Shown here one piece after another: positions 23,342 through 35,953 of a DNA stretch of 64,000 nt. The notes beneath the pieces were generated by a model that was not told the origin of the DNA, made no database searches, and saw only the letters and a program-made list of their open reading frames with translations. Numbering within the stretch: position 1 is the stretch's first letter; each line of letters opens with the position of its first letter. This DNA comes from Phytophthora hibernalis (taxonomy: Eukaryota > Oomycota > Peronosporomycetes > Peronosporales > Peronosporaceae): the NCBI GenBank assembly GCA_012656075.1, contig JAAKBF010000033.1, forward strand, positions 186,001 through 250,000, in the 5' to 3' direction. The position numbers were made by a program, and so were the translations under genes.

Positions 23342-26300
23342 ACGGAGTACTGATACTAAGAAATGCATCTGGGTAGCCTACTATAAGGACACGGCTGGTA
23401 CCGGGCTTCCGATATCATGGGCGTGAAATGGTTCATATAAATCCATGAAGGAGAGATTAAAATGCGCACGATTCAGGCTGTCACTCAAACAAGGGCGATA
23501 AGTAGACGTTCGATTACATATGTCACGCGTCTTGTGTACCCTGTGCTCCAGACTTGGTCGTAGACCAGTTTCACTGCACTGAAAGCGCTCTAAACACGTC
23601 GATGGTCGTCCGAGGACACCGATCCTCTGCATCGGCACTGTGTCTGCTGACTCAGTAGCCTACTTTTATTTAGGGTTTCGTTAGCTAGATGTACTAAGGC
23701 TCCCTCGTGCTTGTCGCCTACTCGTCCGCTGGCTGGTTCCAAGACTTGTATTGCTACCCCGTAGTACTTGCCTTCTGCTGTTTCGTTTATGGATCGTGAT
23801 GTTGCCCCGCAACACTCCCCGTCTGCTGTTTCGTGGGTGGCAGGTGCTGCTGTCCCGCAACACTCGCCGTCTGCTCCATTGGTACGACTTGCGCTCTCGG
23901 TGGCAAGTCGAAAAGTGAGAGTCCTTCGCCGCCGTCGGCCGCTCGCCAGCAGCGCCTCTTTGCCCTCACGTCAGCTTCCACGTGCAAGATTTTCTCGCAG
24001 AATCTTTCTGCGTTTGTGGCAGCGGCTTGGCTGCTGATAGTCACTGACTTCGGCTCGTCTTCCACCTCGTCTGCATTCACTTCGCCGCCTCGCAGCTGCA
24101 TGGACCCTTGGTCACTTCGTACGGCGCGCCTGAACTCATCACACATCTTCCAATCCAAAAGAAATGAGGATAGACGTTGTCCGACCCTCGGCGAGCCACA
24201 TTGAGCATCACCGATGGGGATCCGAGTGGTACATTGTCTTGCAACACGGCTATTCGAGGGACTGGATAATGGTAGAAGACGCAGACCCAACGCGGCACGA
24301 ATTTAGGGCGAGGCAATCGATTATCAACTGGAACACCAGATTGTCTACCACCGGCACATACCCTATTATACGATAGAACCGTGCATGGCTGGAGGAAGCT
24401 TTTACCGAAATCTACGTGGCACACACAGGGTGGAGAATATGTGCCTCCGCCAATGCTGCAAGTGCGCGATGGGCGCAATGTCTGATGGTCACTAAAGCAG
24501 GGGCAACGAGATTTCAAAACGGAGTATTACGCAGTTTATTGGAGTCAAACCGACTACTTGTACACTGGAACCGTACTTGTAAAGCGAACATACAAGCGAT
24601 TGAGGCAGACGGAGACGAAGGCCTCTTGCGAGAAGTAAATGGCATTCAAGACGGTAGACACCGACATCCCAAATCCAAAGTAGGCTTGACAAATAGTTGA
24701 GAGACCACGCGGTAAAACTCCGTCACCGAACTGATCAGTGGCAGAGCGACAGGCACAGACAGCAGCAGGTTGGATCCGACTAATCGGTCAGATCACGATA
24801 GATACTGAGCGCATCACGATGGCAAGTGATGAGCGGCACAGACACAGCGACGAGAGGCTAATGAGACGCCTCATGAATTTACAACGATACTAGTCGGACC
24901 GCACTCACATACAAATGTAGGTTGCTAATTTCTTTGCATAGATAGATTCAACCGCAGTGAGTGGAACCGGCCAGTTTCGGATGACAGGTTTTCCAGCACA
25001 TTACAACCACTGCAGGGTGACCAGTAGATTTGCAACAGATATTATTTAGCACTCCGCTTGATTGACGTTACGGGACGTTGGTGGAGACTGAATGATATGA
25101 TCGGGGAAGAAATATGTGCCCCAGTGCTCAAGTGCGTTCTGCTCTCTGACATTTTAGCGTTTGTTCTGATTTTTACAAGACCGCCACTTCGTATTATACA
25201 GGGTATTGGGTAACCTAACAGTTTCGTATTTCTCCTAAGGATTCGGCTAATAAAAATGATTTTCCTGGTATTGCTAACGGTCACGTTAGGACGGACGGCC
25301 CAAGAGGGATTAATTGCCTCAAAGAAAAGTATAGTAAAACACGGATCCAGTGAGGCACTCGTAAAAAGTAGACATCAAGTATAAAAACATAGACGAGTCG
25401 CATTGGTAAAAAGTCGCTGGCATACTTTTGCTAATGATTCGTTGTTTATTGGTACCGAATGTTGCACTGGGTACGTGTGTAGTACAGGATAAGTGTTTTA
25501 CGGTAGGTATCGACCGACACAAATTGTAAATGAAAGGATATTTTAAAATTGCTGTTTTGTGTAAGGTATTGCATTTTTAAAAGATAACAGGTGAAAAGTA
25601 TAGTCTATAACAAGTAAACATGGAGGCTTAAATGGTATCATACGTTAAGCATTGAAGAGATGTAAGGTAAGGTGTGCTACCACCGTGAAGCAAGCCAATA
25701 TTGTACCTGTTCCAGGCCCAGCCATCTCGTCACACGAAAGAGCAGTTGTTCCACAAACGGACTATTACAGTCCGGACTTTATTTTAAAGTACCGACTCAA
25801 AAACCTAAATTATCAGATTTGACTCAGTTTATATAAAAAGTAAATGGTTTTGCCCTATCCTTTACTTTCAATATCATTTACTTTTATTTGCCCAAGCTCG
25901 ACAACGCGTTGTTATGTGAAGCTGTACAAGAAGATACTGCGTATTCTGTGTACGTTTTGATATCCGAATAGCATGTTGTCAGTGGCAACAGGTTGCACTC
26001 GGTGAAAACAGATACGAACTAAATCACAATCAAAACTGAGAATAAATAGCACCACCAGCTCAATCCTCTGGGGGCAATCTCACTATTAATAAGGCTGAGA
26101 TTCTCAGCCTTCGCGGAGCCCTACAGTAGTTATTAATAAATCACGATTCGTACTTAGGTTCGTAAACATTTTTTGTTTTGACGCGGTCTCATCATAGTCG
26201 CTATTTTACTAACGTTACTGTAGTATGTACTTCAGAACGAAGTACATCCTAGCAAAGGTACGGATCGGGTGATCTCCCAGCAACCAGGTTATCCCAGGTG

Positions 26301-26347
26301 GAATGCGAGCCGGTGGAATCTGTTCGATAATGACCAGGACTTTGGGA
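23342..26347. other. Spacer between gypsy remnant and NLP copy 2
   Basis: 23690-23870 contains imperfect repeats of a CCCGCAACACTC.CCGTCTGCT.. type. 23787-24290 has open frames on both strands without a recognisable domain. 24900-26250 is AT-rich and shows nothing coding. The last 90 bases are the duplicated NLP upstream region. Confidence 0.35.
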
Positions 26348-26362
26348 GCTCATTTTTAATCC
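26348..26362 (+). promoter_or_regulatory. Inr/FPR-like core promoter, NLP copy 2
   Basis: GCTCATTTTTAATCC, 44 bases before the ATG, fits the oomycete initiator/flanking-promoter pattern and is conserved before copy 1. Confidence 0.5.
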
Positions 26363-26405
26363 AGCGCACCAGTCATAGGCTGCTTCTATTTTCCAAGCTC
26401 CAGCG

Positions 26406-27122
26406 ATGATTATCGGACGGCTCTCCGTCGTTGTGGCTGTCACGCTTTTCTCCGCCGAGGCTATCTTCATTGATCACGATAAAGTTCAGCCGTTCGCCCA
26501 GCCGGACCCTGTTACCATCTCCGAAAAAGCTGGTGTCAAGTTCAAGCCGCAACTCAATATCAAATTCAGCTGTGTCCCGTACCCCGCCGTGAATGCAGCG
26601 GGCGAGACCAGCGGAGGCCTAAAAGGGAGCGGCGGTACCTCCGGTTGTATGCTTCCGTCATTGGGCTCGCAGGTCTACGGCCGTGCTGAATGGTACAACG
26701 ACGTCTGGGCCATCATGTACGCCTGGTACTTCCCCAAAGGTTTTTGGGATGCAAGCCCGTTCTGGCGCCACGACTGGTCTAGCGCTGTGGTGTGGATTGA
26801 CAACCCCGCCCACGAAAATCCGAAAGTGTTGGGTTTATCGCTGTCGACGTCTGAGAGCAAGTATGACAACACCTACGTACCTGCGGAGGCTATTAAAAAC
26901 GGAACGACTCCGTTCTTTTCTCGCTATATACCACCCCTAGCAACGGCTGAATTAGAGGCCGACTACTTCTACTCTGGCGAGTCCCAGGACCTGATTATGT
27001 GGGGTCAGCTCACGGACGCAGCTCGTGCTGCGCTCAACGATCAGGACAATTTTGGCCGCACCGAAGTACCGATAAGTGACGATCACTTTCCCAAGCGTCT
27101 CGAAAAAGCGTGGCCGTTTTAG
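26406..27122 (+). CDS. NLP (NPP1-family) secreted protein, copy 2, intact
   Basis: 238 residues from the ATG at 26406, the usual size for a type-1 NLP. Signal peptide about residues 1-20, then the NPP1 domain with the Cys56/Cys81 pair, the AEWYNDVWAIMYAWYFPK core (93-111) and the RHDW region at 121-124. The conserved family heptapeptide normally begins Gly-His and ends in Glu. Here the residues before RHDW are Phe-Trp, and Ser follows, so the acidic residue known to help bind the divalent metal is absent. By family knowledge, such changes are found in NLPs that do not cause necrosis; this is inference. The gene was duplicated with copy 1, together with promoter and 3' flank. Single exon. Confidence 0.9.
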   Translation: MIIGRLSVVVAVTLFSAEAIFIDHDKVQPFAQPDPVTISEKAGVKFKPQLNIKFSCVPYPAVNAAGETSGGLKGSGGTSGCMLPSLGSQVYGRAEWYNDVWAIMYAWYFPKGFWDASPFWRHDWSSAVVWIDNPAHENPKVLGLSLSTSESKYDNTYVPAEAIKNGTTPFFSRYIPPLATAELEADYFYSGESQDLIMWGQLTDAARAALNDQDNFGRTEVPISDDHFPKRLEKAWPF

Positions 27123-27374
27123 TTGCGCATGCTGCGACGACAGTGACGACAAGGCTTTTATTGTTTTCTGTGATTACAAGAATACCCCAGTCAACGGATT
27201 CGCAGTTCGTCCATGGTGAAGACGAAAAGGGACTTGTACTACGTAGTAATTGACGTCGGGAAATAAATAATGCAGTTCGAAAAATGCCGGAAACGTTAAT
27301 GGGCTTTTTCAATCTGCATATTTATCACTTCAGTATTGTTTTTGCCAAATTGCTTATTTTAAATATAATACCGG

Positions 27375-27530
27375 TATCATACTGAATTGTCTGACCTGCA
27401 ACACAATGTCTGCTTCTGGTATGATTTTTTTCTGTTCGCCTTTCCACCAACCAACCTACATGTAGATAAGTGAGTGAGCTGCGAACCGCGGGCCATCCGT
27501 CCGCGACCCAATTCCTACACGTTATGGTAG
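27375..27530. mobile_element. Half copy of the 17209-17530 MITE
   Basis: Starts with TATCATACTGAATTGTCTG and then follows the reverse complement of the element at 17209-17530 (TGGTATGATTTTxTTCT, ACTTATCTA and AGCGGGCC-type blocks), so one terminus and about 150 bases are preserved. It lies directly after NLP copy 2. Confidence 0.55.
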
Positions 27531-28700
27531 TCCTTGTCATAGGGGATAACGAGCCTTATATTTAAAAGACTTGTATGGCTCGTAAAGATCACTGGGATAG
27601 CAACGATAACGAAGAATGTATTGTTAAATGAAGCGGGCGCGTTCCTCAAAATATGTACGCCGTAGGCGAGCGGTGAGAACGAGTGTGCGGGCGGCAAACA
27701 GGGCTGCCGATTATTGCATTGTTATCTATTGCAAGACCGCAGACAAAATAGATTATTGATGCTGAGGTCGTGATTTGATGTTCAGACCGCAAATCACTGT
27801 CCGAGCAATTGTGTCTCCTACATCTATCTGCATTTACTGAGCTGGTCATTTTAAACCGGACAGCGTATAAAAAGATCACACGCCATTTTGCACTCACGCG
27901 AGGGCCGAACTGGGAGCCACAAGAAGACTAGCAGCTTTGGCAAGCTACTAATATAGCAACCGTATATTTCTGTAGAGTCGATAAACAAGCCTCTAGCTGT
28001 GCGACAGCTCGTCGTCTGATGGGGAGTCCATCTTGTGCGCCTCATGCCGCGACTGGTTGAGGTCTGGTTGAGGTCTGCAGCGTTGGAAAATCGAGGGACC
28101 AAACCCCTTTTGAAACCAGTATTTACCAGTTTATTTTGCCGTTTGCGATCCAGATGGGGTCTCCGCGTTGGAGATGCCCACCTGTGCGAGCGTTTTGGTG
28201 CCTGGTAGATCGCCAAGTGTAACGGATATACCAGCATATCCGTTATTTCGTTATTTCAGTTGGGGAACATGTTTACGAGTCATGTGATTACGAGGCATCA
28301 CAGTTGAAGGACGAAATTTGATAAACACACTGTCAAATCAACACAAGTAAGCGACGGAGCGCACACATACGATGAAAAACGGAACAGCTGCAACAACCGA
28401 AAATTTACCAAAATGAAATGATTTTTCGGTATTTTTTGGTGTGAGGGTACGGGAACCGGTTATGGTGTACCTACGCTAAATTGGATGATTTGAAGGCCGT
28501 ACACAGCCAATCACAATGCCGGAAGCTGTTCCAGGAAGCAAAGACGTTAAGCTTTCTTTTGAGATGAAAGACACGGGGAACGCATTGGTATTCGGCCTGC
28601 AGCCCATCGCTAAAGTTAGAGCAGTATTTCGTGCTTGAGAAGTATGGGGACCAATTTTGGTGCACCAAACTATAGTCAAGTCAAGATAAAATCAAAACAA
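27531..28700. other. Spacer without recognised gene
   Basis: Only short frames are open. Around 28380-28445 there are ACCGAAAATTTACC and TTTTTCGGTATTTTTTGG stretches resembling the TACCGAAAA pieces in the introns of the MULE at 29.9-32.4 kb, so this may be flank of that element. Confidence 0.3.
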
Positions 28701-28707
28701 ATGCTGT

Positions 28708-29560
28708 TTACAGGTCGGCAAAATACACAATCGGTTGTGTGGCTGTGGGGTTCATGAAAAACGATTCCGGTACAGCATTGGTCACAAGATGAGGCCTTTG
28801 TCTATCCGTTGGAAGCAGCGGCTCGTCAGTTGGGTAGGTAGTTGACGAGTTTTGGCCTTCTGAAGTTGCCACCATATGGCTCAAGTTGAAGTTGATGGGT
28901 TGGTTGAGCGTCGCGATCTTCTTGCTTTTCGCCTTCGTTGGACGTGCTGTCGCTGTATTTTGCTTCTCAGCACTCACCGTTACCTTCTAAGAGACTTGGG
29001 CCTTTCTCTTTTGTTGTTCTTGGTCCGCCTTCTTTGCTTGGACCTCGATCTTCTTCCTCTCTGTCTCCAACGCGCGCAATCGAGACTTCACGAGCTTCTC
29101 AATGCGTTTCGCCTCTTTTCTTGGAGCTTAGCCTCTCTCTTCAATGCGCAGCCTTCCTTTTCTCCTCCTTCTCTCGTTTCTGATCATCGAGATCGTTTTG
29201 CTTGAGTCTCCGCGCTGCCACGCACTCGTCGTGCGTAAGCAGGCGCTTGGACTGCAGTTGCTGCTCGGTCCACTTGGCGCTCGAATGTGCTTTTAAAAAG
29301 TAAGATCTAGATAAGCGCATCGGTCCTGCGGCAGTGATGTAGCCGTCGGGATGGATGTCCATTTGATGCTCAATGGTATAGCCCGATTGAAGGCCAGGAT
29401 TTGTAATATGAATCAAAGTATTGAAAAACCACATGAAGTAGGCTCCAAAGTGCGTCGCATTTGGATCTGGCCGTACTGGGTCCACGTACCCTTATTTTCG
29501 GTGAATCCAACAAAAGATACGGATAGCAGATCGCCATTTACTATCATGCGACGTCGGCAA
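28708..29560 (-). pseudogene. Broken coiled-coil protein, unrecognised
   Basis: Open pieces follow each other in different frames. VSFVGFTENKG (about 29510) leads to DPVRPDPNATHFGAYFMWFF and DECVAARRLKQND (29141-29485), then a Lys/Glu-rich coiled coil (KRIEKLVKSRLRALETERK, 28990-29140), then NQPINFNLSHMVATSEG to the stop (28708-28977). At least two frame changes. No known domain. It faces away from the MULE transposase and could be the second gene of that element; this is inference. Confidence 0.35.
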
Positions 29561-29946
29561 GAAATATATAACATCGGGGTGGGAGCGCAATTTAGACTTT
29601 CCCGTTGAGTGGCTGCCCTCTCCCCCTGGCGCTCAATTCAAGATTCCCCCTCTTCCCCTCACCCGACAGCACCCCAGCTCCGGCTGCTCTAATGGTACGC
29701 CTTGTTTGTCAGATCCCCCTCCAGTGCTCTACTAGTATATCTGACAGTGCTTATACGAATATTGCCTCAGCCCCCTGATGAAGATCTTCCTCCCTATCCC
29801 GGGAACAGCACACGCCCCGTGAGCACGCGATCCCGACGCTGTCGCTGCAGCAGCAAGCCGGAGCTAAAAATGACCAGATACGAAGTGAGGGGCGTGCAGA
29901 GCACGATGAGTCTGTTATCCCGCGTCTTCCGCCACTGCGCCAGCCC

Positions 29947-32400
29947 ATGCGACCTCGAGGGAAGAGGTTAACGCCTGCCCAAGAACAGTTCTTAAGCGCC
30001 CGATATGCTGATAGAAATCCCGCTGGGCACGTGGAACCTGCTGAACCTGGACACACGGCACCTGCTGAGCCTGGACACGCGGCACCCGCTGAGTCGATGA
30101 CCGAGCACAAGCGTGTGAGAGATGCAAGGCCTCGATCAAGCTCCGCTAATAGCGAAGAAATTGTTGAAGTTCTGCACGAGTTGGGCGTTCCTCAAGCCTC
30201 TCGCAACGAACCGTTGGAGCCGCGCACTACCGAAAGTCTACCGACAAGTTACCGAAACCCAGACCAAAAGCATTCGGCGGAGGTGCCAGTGGGTGTTGAT
30301 GCTGCGTTGGCGGAAGTCCTTCAACAACTCGATGAAGAAGATGAAGAGGCGTCCGCTGGTGACACAGACGACAACGACTACGCTGAATATTCGCCCGCGC
30401 AAACACGACCCCGCGACCGAGTGACTGGAGCCCAGCCACAATGTAGCTCCAAGCCGATTGACACCAAAACTCGACCGAAAAGTACCGAAAAACTAATTCG
30501 GGACGGATTGCCGAAGCGGAAAAGGATGACAGTCATGCGGGCAGCAACTGTGCGACCGGAGCTGATACGGAACAGCTTTTGGAGGGGCTACCACTCGTCT
30601 GGTCATCTTGGGAGGAATTTACGGCTGCATTCACTGATTTTCAAGAGGATATGTTCCAGCAGTTTGTCGCGTGTACAAGTACCTCTGTTGCGACCAGAAA
30701 CGCGCAAATCAAGGCCGCTCAAATCCGTGCATCCCGGAAGTCAACGACGAAGAAGATTGGTGCTCGGAGGAAGCCACGCTCAGCGACTGGAGAGCCGTTG
30801 CTGCCGGAATCGTGAGCAAGACGAACCTTTGCAACCACGGCATGCCTTTTGAAGCGAAGGGCACAGGAAAAAGGTATCACACGAAGATTCAAGCGACAGG
30901 GTGCTGTCGAGTGAATGCCCGTGTCAAGCTGCGAGGCGGTGGCGGTGCTCGTTCTCATCTGGTCGTAAAGGCGACGGGAAGTCACAACCACGCGTTGAGC
31001 CCCCACACGTGGTACAACTACGCATCCAACCGACGTATCCAGGACGAGAACTTACGAGAAGACATAGCGGTCATGAGCAGAGCTGGTGCGAAGCCTAAAG
31101 GAATTTTAGCGTACCTCCGCGCTAAGACAGGTAAGGTGTTGTTTATATGTGGAGGTTTTGATGTTGAGGCTCATATAAGTGTTGCTGTTGTGCTTAGGAA
31201 AGCGGACTGTATTACGGGACGTGCATATCATGATCCAAGACGCGAAGAAGCGGTTTGATCCTGGATCAACGGATGGGGATCGAGCACTGAAGGTGCTCGA
31301 TGAGTTTTGTGAAGGCACCCCCGGCAACACAGCGGAATTTGTGCTGGATTCTGGGAGCGGTGTTGTGCGCGTGATCACGATTCAATCTGCACGAATGCGG
31401 CGGTTGTTTGCTGCCTTTCCGGAAGTTGTTCTGGTAGACTCCACCCACGACACAAACTCGAATCGCTACAAGCTGTTTAGTTTTGCTATTCACGACGTGT
31501 TCGGTCGGGTGAGCAACCAATCCTGAAAATGAACCGGAAATGACCCGAAGTTTGTACCAAAATGTTTGTAAATTTTTGGTGCGCAGGGGCAATACATATA
31601 GCACACGTTGGTGATTACTGAAGAGAAGCCAAACCTAGCTATTGCCGTGGCCACCTTCAACAAGAACAACCCCGCTTGGACCAAGATTCGCGTGCTCATG
31701 ACGGACAAGGCTGTCAACGAAAGGACGTATTTGCTGATGCATGGCCGAAGGCCCGTCAACTCCTGTGCGAATGGCACGTGGAAACCTGGTTGAACAAGTA
31801 GTGCTCCAGGCTGGGAGGCGTTGGCAAGCTGGAAACCAAGCAGCTGAAAGTCATTACGAAAGGCCAGGTGAATGCAGAGTCGCAGCAAGAATATGATGAC
31901 CTGAAAGCCGCTTGAGCCGTTCCTCGACAAGCTGAACCTAGGTCACAGGCTCCCTGGAACTCCGCCGGTTCAATATTGGGCAAAGCGTTCCAGTAATTAC
32001 TGGCATCCCGCAGCTGGAAGGAATTCGCGAGGCTTTTGAGACGATGGACCGAACCGACAAAGAGGACATGCTTGCGAGGTGGGACGACTACGGATGTGCT
32101 ACGTACGGACAATTGAAGCTGATGGATACAGTGGTGACTGCTAAAACCAACATCAGGTTGGTTCACGCCACATCGAACTGGATTGCAGCGCTGGAGTTTC
32201 AAGTCGACAGCGTCGTTGAGCCGTTCAAGGACCAAGTGGATACCACAAAGGTGAGTTGTTTGTGATATACCGAAAACGTTTCGAACTTTTACCGAAAATC
32301 TAATGTGTCGTTCGGCGTTAGGACGACCATGTACAGGTGATCAAGGAGTTAAACCTCGGTCAAAGTTTCGTCGGCAAGCGTCTACAGTACGGAGTTGACT
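29947..32400 (+). pseudogene. MULE transposase, decayed (element 1)
   Basis: Mutator-like transposase with a FAR1-like N-terminus. 29947-30550 is a low-complexity Pro/Glu-rich leader. 30760-31130 has the zinc-finger-like TNLCNHGMPFEAKGTGKRYH and GCCRVNARV, then SHNHALSP. After an intron (about 31129-31197) the DDE part begins: the first Asp in VVLVDSTHDTNSNRYKL, a second in VLMTDKAVNER, then LLCEWHVETWL. Introns with clear GT..AG ends also occur near 31510-31586 and 32253-32322. Stops and frame changes around 31750-31920 show that it is dead. The SWIM finger is not visible. Confidence 0.7.
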
Positions 32401-33659
32401 TCCTCGACTTCCATGAAAATCTGTGGCTACATTCAAGCTCAATTATCGGGGGTTGTACCGGACGATTCGAATGATTGTTGCGCTTCCGATTTTGTCTTCA
32501 ATGACCCCGCCCACCGCCCACCCAACCGATTTCGTGTTCGACAGCTAGTCGAAAAACAGCGCTTTGAGTCAAGTATGCACGCAGAGGGGCCTATTAACCG
32601 AAGGAAGTTAAATTTCGGAGCCGAATTCATACGAGGTCGTTTCAAATAACATGGTATGATCTCTATCCGTGGCTCGAGTATTCACCGAATCGAGATGCAG
32701 CATATTGCCTGTTTTGCTATTTGAGCCGGGACGTGATGGCAATGAATAAAGCGTTTTCGCCGTATTGCCAACCATCTACAGGGTTTAAAACCTGGAAGAA
32801 GGCAACTACGAAGTCTGGCTTCGCGAAACACGTAGGCGGGTCCTGCTCGAAACACAAGATGGCCGAATTCGCCCCTGTCGACAGGCTATCAGCAAAGGCG
32901 GACATTTCTGTGGCAATTCAACAACAACGCAAAACAGAACGATAACAAACTAGAGAACGACTGGGGATGATTTTGGATATCTGTCTCTTCTTAGCAAAGT
33001 AAGGCATGCCATTTCGAGGACATAATTTTCTTGGAGTTGGTCAGCTTTATTCAACAACAACTTATTCAATGTACAGCTGACGTTATCCGACAGCAGATCA
33101 TACTCAATGAGCTGGGCGATGGATTTTTCGCTTTTGGCAGATGAAGCTAGCCGTGATGAGGATATGGCAATTGTCATTTGCTTTGTTTCTCAATCTACTG
33201 GAAAATTGTGGAGCAATTTGTCGGGTCGGTTCGTGTTGGGGATACTGCTGCAGAAACTCTATACATTTGTTTGACTTCACAACTTGCGACCTGGGGCTGC
33301 AGTTTTCTCGATGTCGTGGCCAGGTAAATGACGGGGCTGCTAACATGTCTGCCATATTCAATGGTCTTCAGAAACGCATTCGAAGGAGCTGCCCGTATGC
33401 CTACTACATCCATTTCTTCGCCCACGGATTGAATCTAGTTATCGTGGCAGTAGCAAAGACAACAGTTTCCGTTGTTGATTTGTTCGATACCGTAATCCCC
33501 CTGTCAGATGCGTCAGCTCTTTTCAACCAATAGCTGATCTAGAAATCGCACATGTTCCAATTCTTTGTCATAAGGGTCAGTTGAAAACCGGTAATTTACT
33601 AGTTTCCAAGGCGAAATTGTATGGTCGTGCTTCATTCAAGAATCAGGGGAGGAATGGAA

Positions 33660-34010
33660 GGAGCAGGACCGCGCGAGTGTCGGGGACGTGCCGCGTCGCA
33701 TGGAACACCGCTTCGGCACCGGCTCGCTGGCCGGACGCTTCGCTTTGATCATCTCTGTTAGCGAGAGGCAAGGGGCCGAAGGAGAAGGTTACGGAAACTC
33801 CGCGTGCGCCGTGAAGGACACCTGCTGGTGGGTGCGCAGCACGTCGAGCAGATGGAAGGCCAGCTCTGATATGATGCCGTGCTGCGCCCCCGTCATCAGC
33901 TTATTTGCCTTCAGAGTGGCGCTCGAGAACTTGTTGATGTGTGGACACTCGATTCTTGGCGCCATGAGCCGACCTCGCATCCGACAGGGACGGTGCTGCT
34001 GCCATTATCT
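33660..34010 (-). pseudogene. GC-rich coding scrap inside the hAT element
   Basis: Markedly more GC-rich than its surroundings. Minus-strand reading PRIECPHINKFSSATLKANK, then HGIISELAFHLLDVLRTHQQ looks like a real exon, stopping at 33789 with further open sequence beyond. I do not recognise the parent gene. Its place inside a hAT coding region suggests insertion or capture. Confidence 0.3.
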
Positions 34011-34147
34011 CATGCCGGTGATTCTAATCGGATGCTTAGTTGCTGTAGGACTGCAGTAGTACATATTTAGCGGATCGTATCCAGGTCAACGAACTCCTCG
34101 TGCATGTAGCTGCGTGTGCTCTTCCTGCGCGAACACGCAGAGCTCTA

Positions 34148-34416
34148 CACCCTTCACTCTAATTAGTCGTGCTTCGAATATAGTCATGAAAGTGTACCTT
34201 TTCGTGACACAGCTCGCCACAAAATTTTCCAGATGAGCTGAAATTTGCACAAAGACACCGGATTTCGTCAGATCTCGCGGAGATAAATCCAGTCGTGTCA
34301 TCAGGGCTACACAACTCTAAATATTAAAGCCAATAGCATTCGAGGAACGTTTACATTTCTGCAGCAAAATCGTAAACCATAATAAGTCATGGCACGACTA
34401 ATTAGAGTGAAGGGTG
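34148..34416. mobile_element. 269-bp MITE with perfect 25-bp inverted repeats
   Basis: The termini CACCCTTCACTCTAATTAGT.. (34148-34172) and its exact inverted copy (34392-34416) are perfect over 25 bases, and TA dinucleotides flank both sides (34146-34147, 34417-34418). TA duplication and TIR length fit a Tc1/mariner-type non-autonomous element. It lies within the hAT relic, so it inserted later. Confidence 0.85.
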
Positions 34417-35953
34417 TACATGTACTCCAGCTTCATCAACTGTACCGGTACCAATACTGGTACATATTCGATTAAGTTCGTGTATTTCACTGTTTATACT
34501 CCTTGCATTAAACCCTATCCCGTGTGTATTTCGAGTGACGCCTCTGACAGGGGGAATACGGTACGTACAAAGTCTGCATACAACATACAGTGCGTCGTGC
34601 AAGAGAAACTTTGAGCTTAAAATGGAGGAATTGCAAGAGAGACAGCAATTAATAGAGGCTGGCATTATTGAGACTGATTATGGTCTCAACCAGCCTGTAT
34701 CGACTGAGTCATTAAGCCAAACTCGATGGAATTGTAGGGTACGTGCACTGCAACGAGTGCAACAACTATGGTTTCCGATCACGAGAGTTCTGGAAGTTGC
34801 TGCTGTCGACGGCTGAGACGCAAAGAAGAGATCTCAGGCGTCGGGTACGCTGGATAAGATGTGAACACTTGATTTATTTTCCATCTCGAGGTTTCAATCG
34901 TCATCCTCGAAAAGACGAATGTTTTGTCCATGCATCTGCAAAGAAAAACATGGATTTAACTTCTGCAGCAACGCTTTTAGAACAGATTCATGCAGAATTG
35001 ATGCAAATGCGGGATGATAGCTTCGATATATTTGACACGACGAGTTTTGATGCGGTCTGGGAGCGTTCCGTTCAATTTTGCTCATTGATCTAGACTGATG
35101 ACGCGGCCGTGATTCCAAATAGAAGTGGCGAATGGAAACGACGAGGAGCTCGTAGCAGAGGTCGAGGTCGGGAAGGCTTTCCAGGAGCTGACCCTACAAG
35201 GATGAGCCCCGCAATAACCACCGCGCAACATTATCGCGACGAGGTATACACGGCCATTGTCAAGAACATTATTTTAGAACTTGAGTCTAGATTTTCAAGT
35301 GAAATGGTGAGATTGAAGGAACTATCAGTCCGAGACTTGCATTTACGAGGTGGAGTGTTGATAACATCGTGGACATCGCCATGGAGTTCTACCCAGATGA
35401 TTTTAGCAATCAAATGTCGGAATTACGAAGCCAAGCTACAAGATTTGGAACGCTTGCTAAAATCGATAAACGATTTTCGGTTCTGGTGTCGACAGAAGAT
35501 CTTAGCTAAGCGATGATTGCAAACGACATGGTACCAAGTTTTCCCACGCTACATCGTTTGATTCGCCTGGTGTGTTTTGCCTGTATCCACTGCTGAAACC
35601 GAGCGCTCATTTTCAGCAATGAAAAGACTCAAGACTAGACTTCGAACCACGATGGAAGACGCGAGGATGTCAGACCTGCTGCTACTAACTAGCGACTTGA
35701 CCAAGACAGTAGATTCCGATGCTGTCTTAGAGGCGTTTAACGCAATGACTGACCGCCGTCTTGCTTTCTAGATAAGCCAACACACCAAGCTGCTCGAAAG
35801 CGAGCTGGTCGGTCGTCAGAACTCGCTCGACACCGCCAAGTGGCGCATTGTAGCGTTAAATATTAAGGTTTAGGCGTACATTGATAATACAAAAAGTTGT
35901 ATGCCCCCCATTTTTTTAGGCTGGCTCCGCCTCTGCTGCCATGACCCGTTGAC

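Larger units (their letters stand above)
32440..35771 (+). pseudogene. hAT transposase, decayed and interrupted
   Basis: The parts appear in the order of ZMYM-like hAT proteins. A TTF-type finger region (FQITWYDLYPWLEYSPNRDAAYCLFC, 32640-32720), then FSLLADEASRDEDMAIVICFVSQ (33130), GQVNDGAANMSAIFNG and HFFAHGLNLV (33320-33450) from the catalytic core. After an interruption (33540-34420) comes DLTSAATLLEQIHAELMQMRDDSFD (34950), and finally the C-terminal dimerisation block with AETERSFSAMKRLKTRLRTTM (35585-35660), ending at 35771. Many frame changes; inactive. Confidence 0.75.

Noticed and set aside
24164..24376. Chromodomain-like reading (WGSEWYIVLQHGYSRDW)
   Set aside because: Only a loose resemblance to a gypsy chromodomain, with no integrase next to it.
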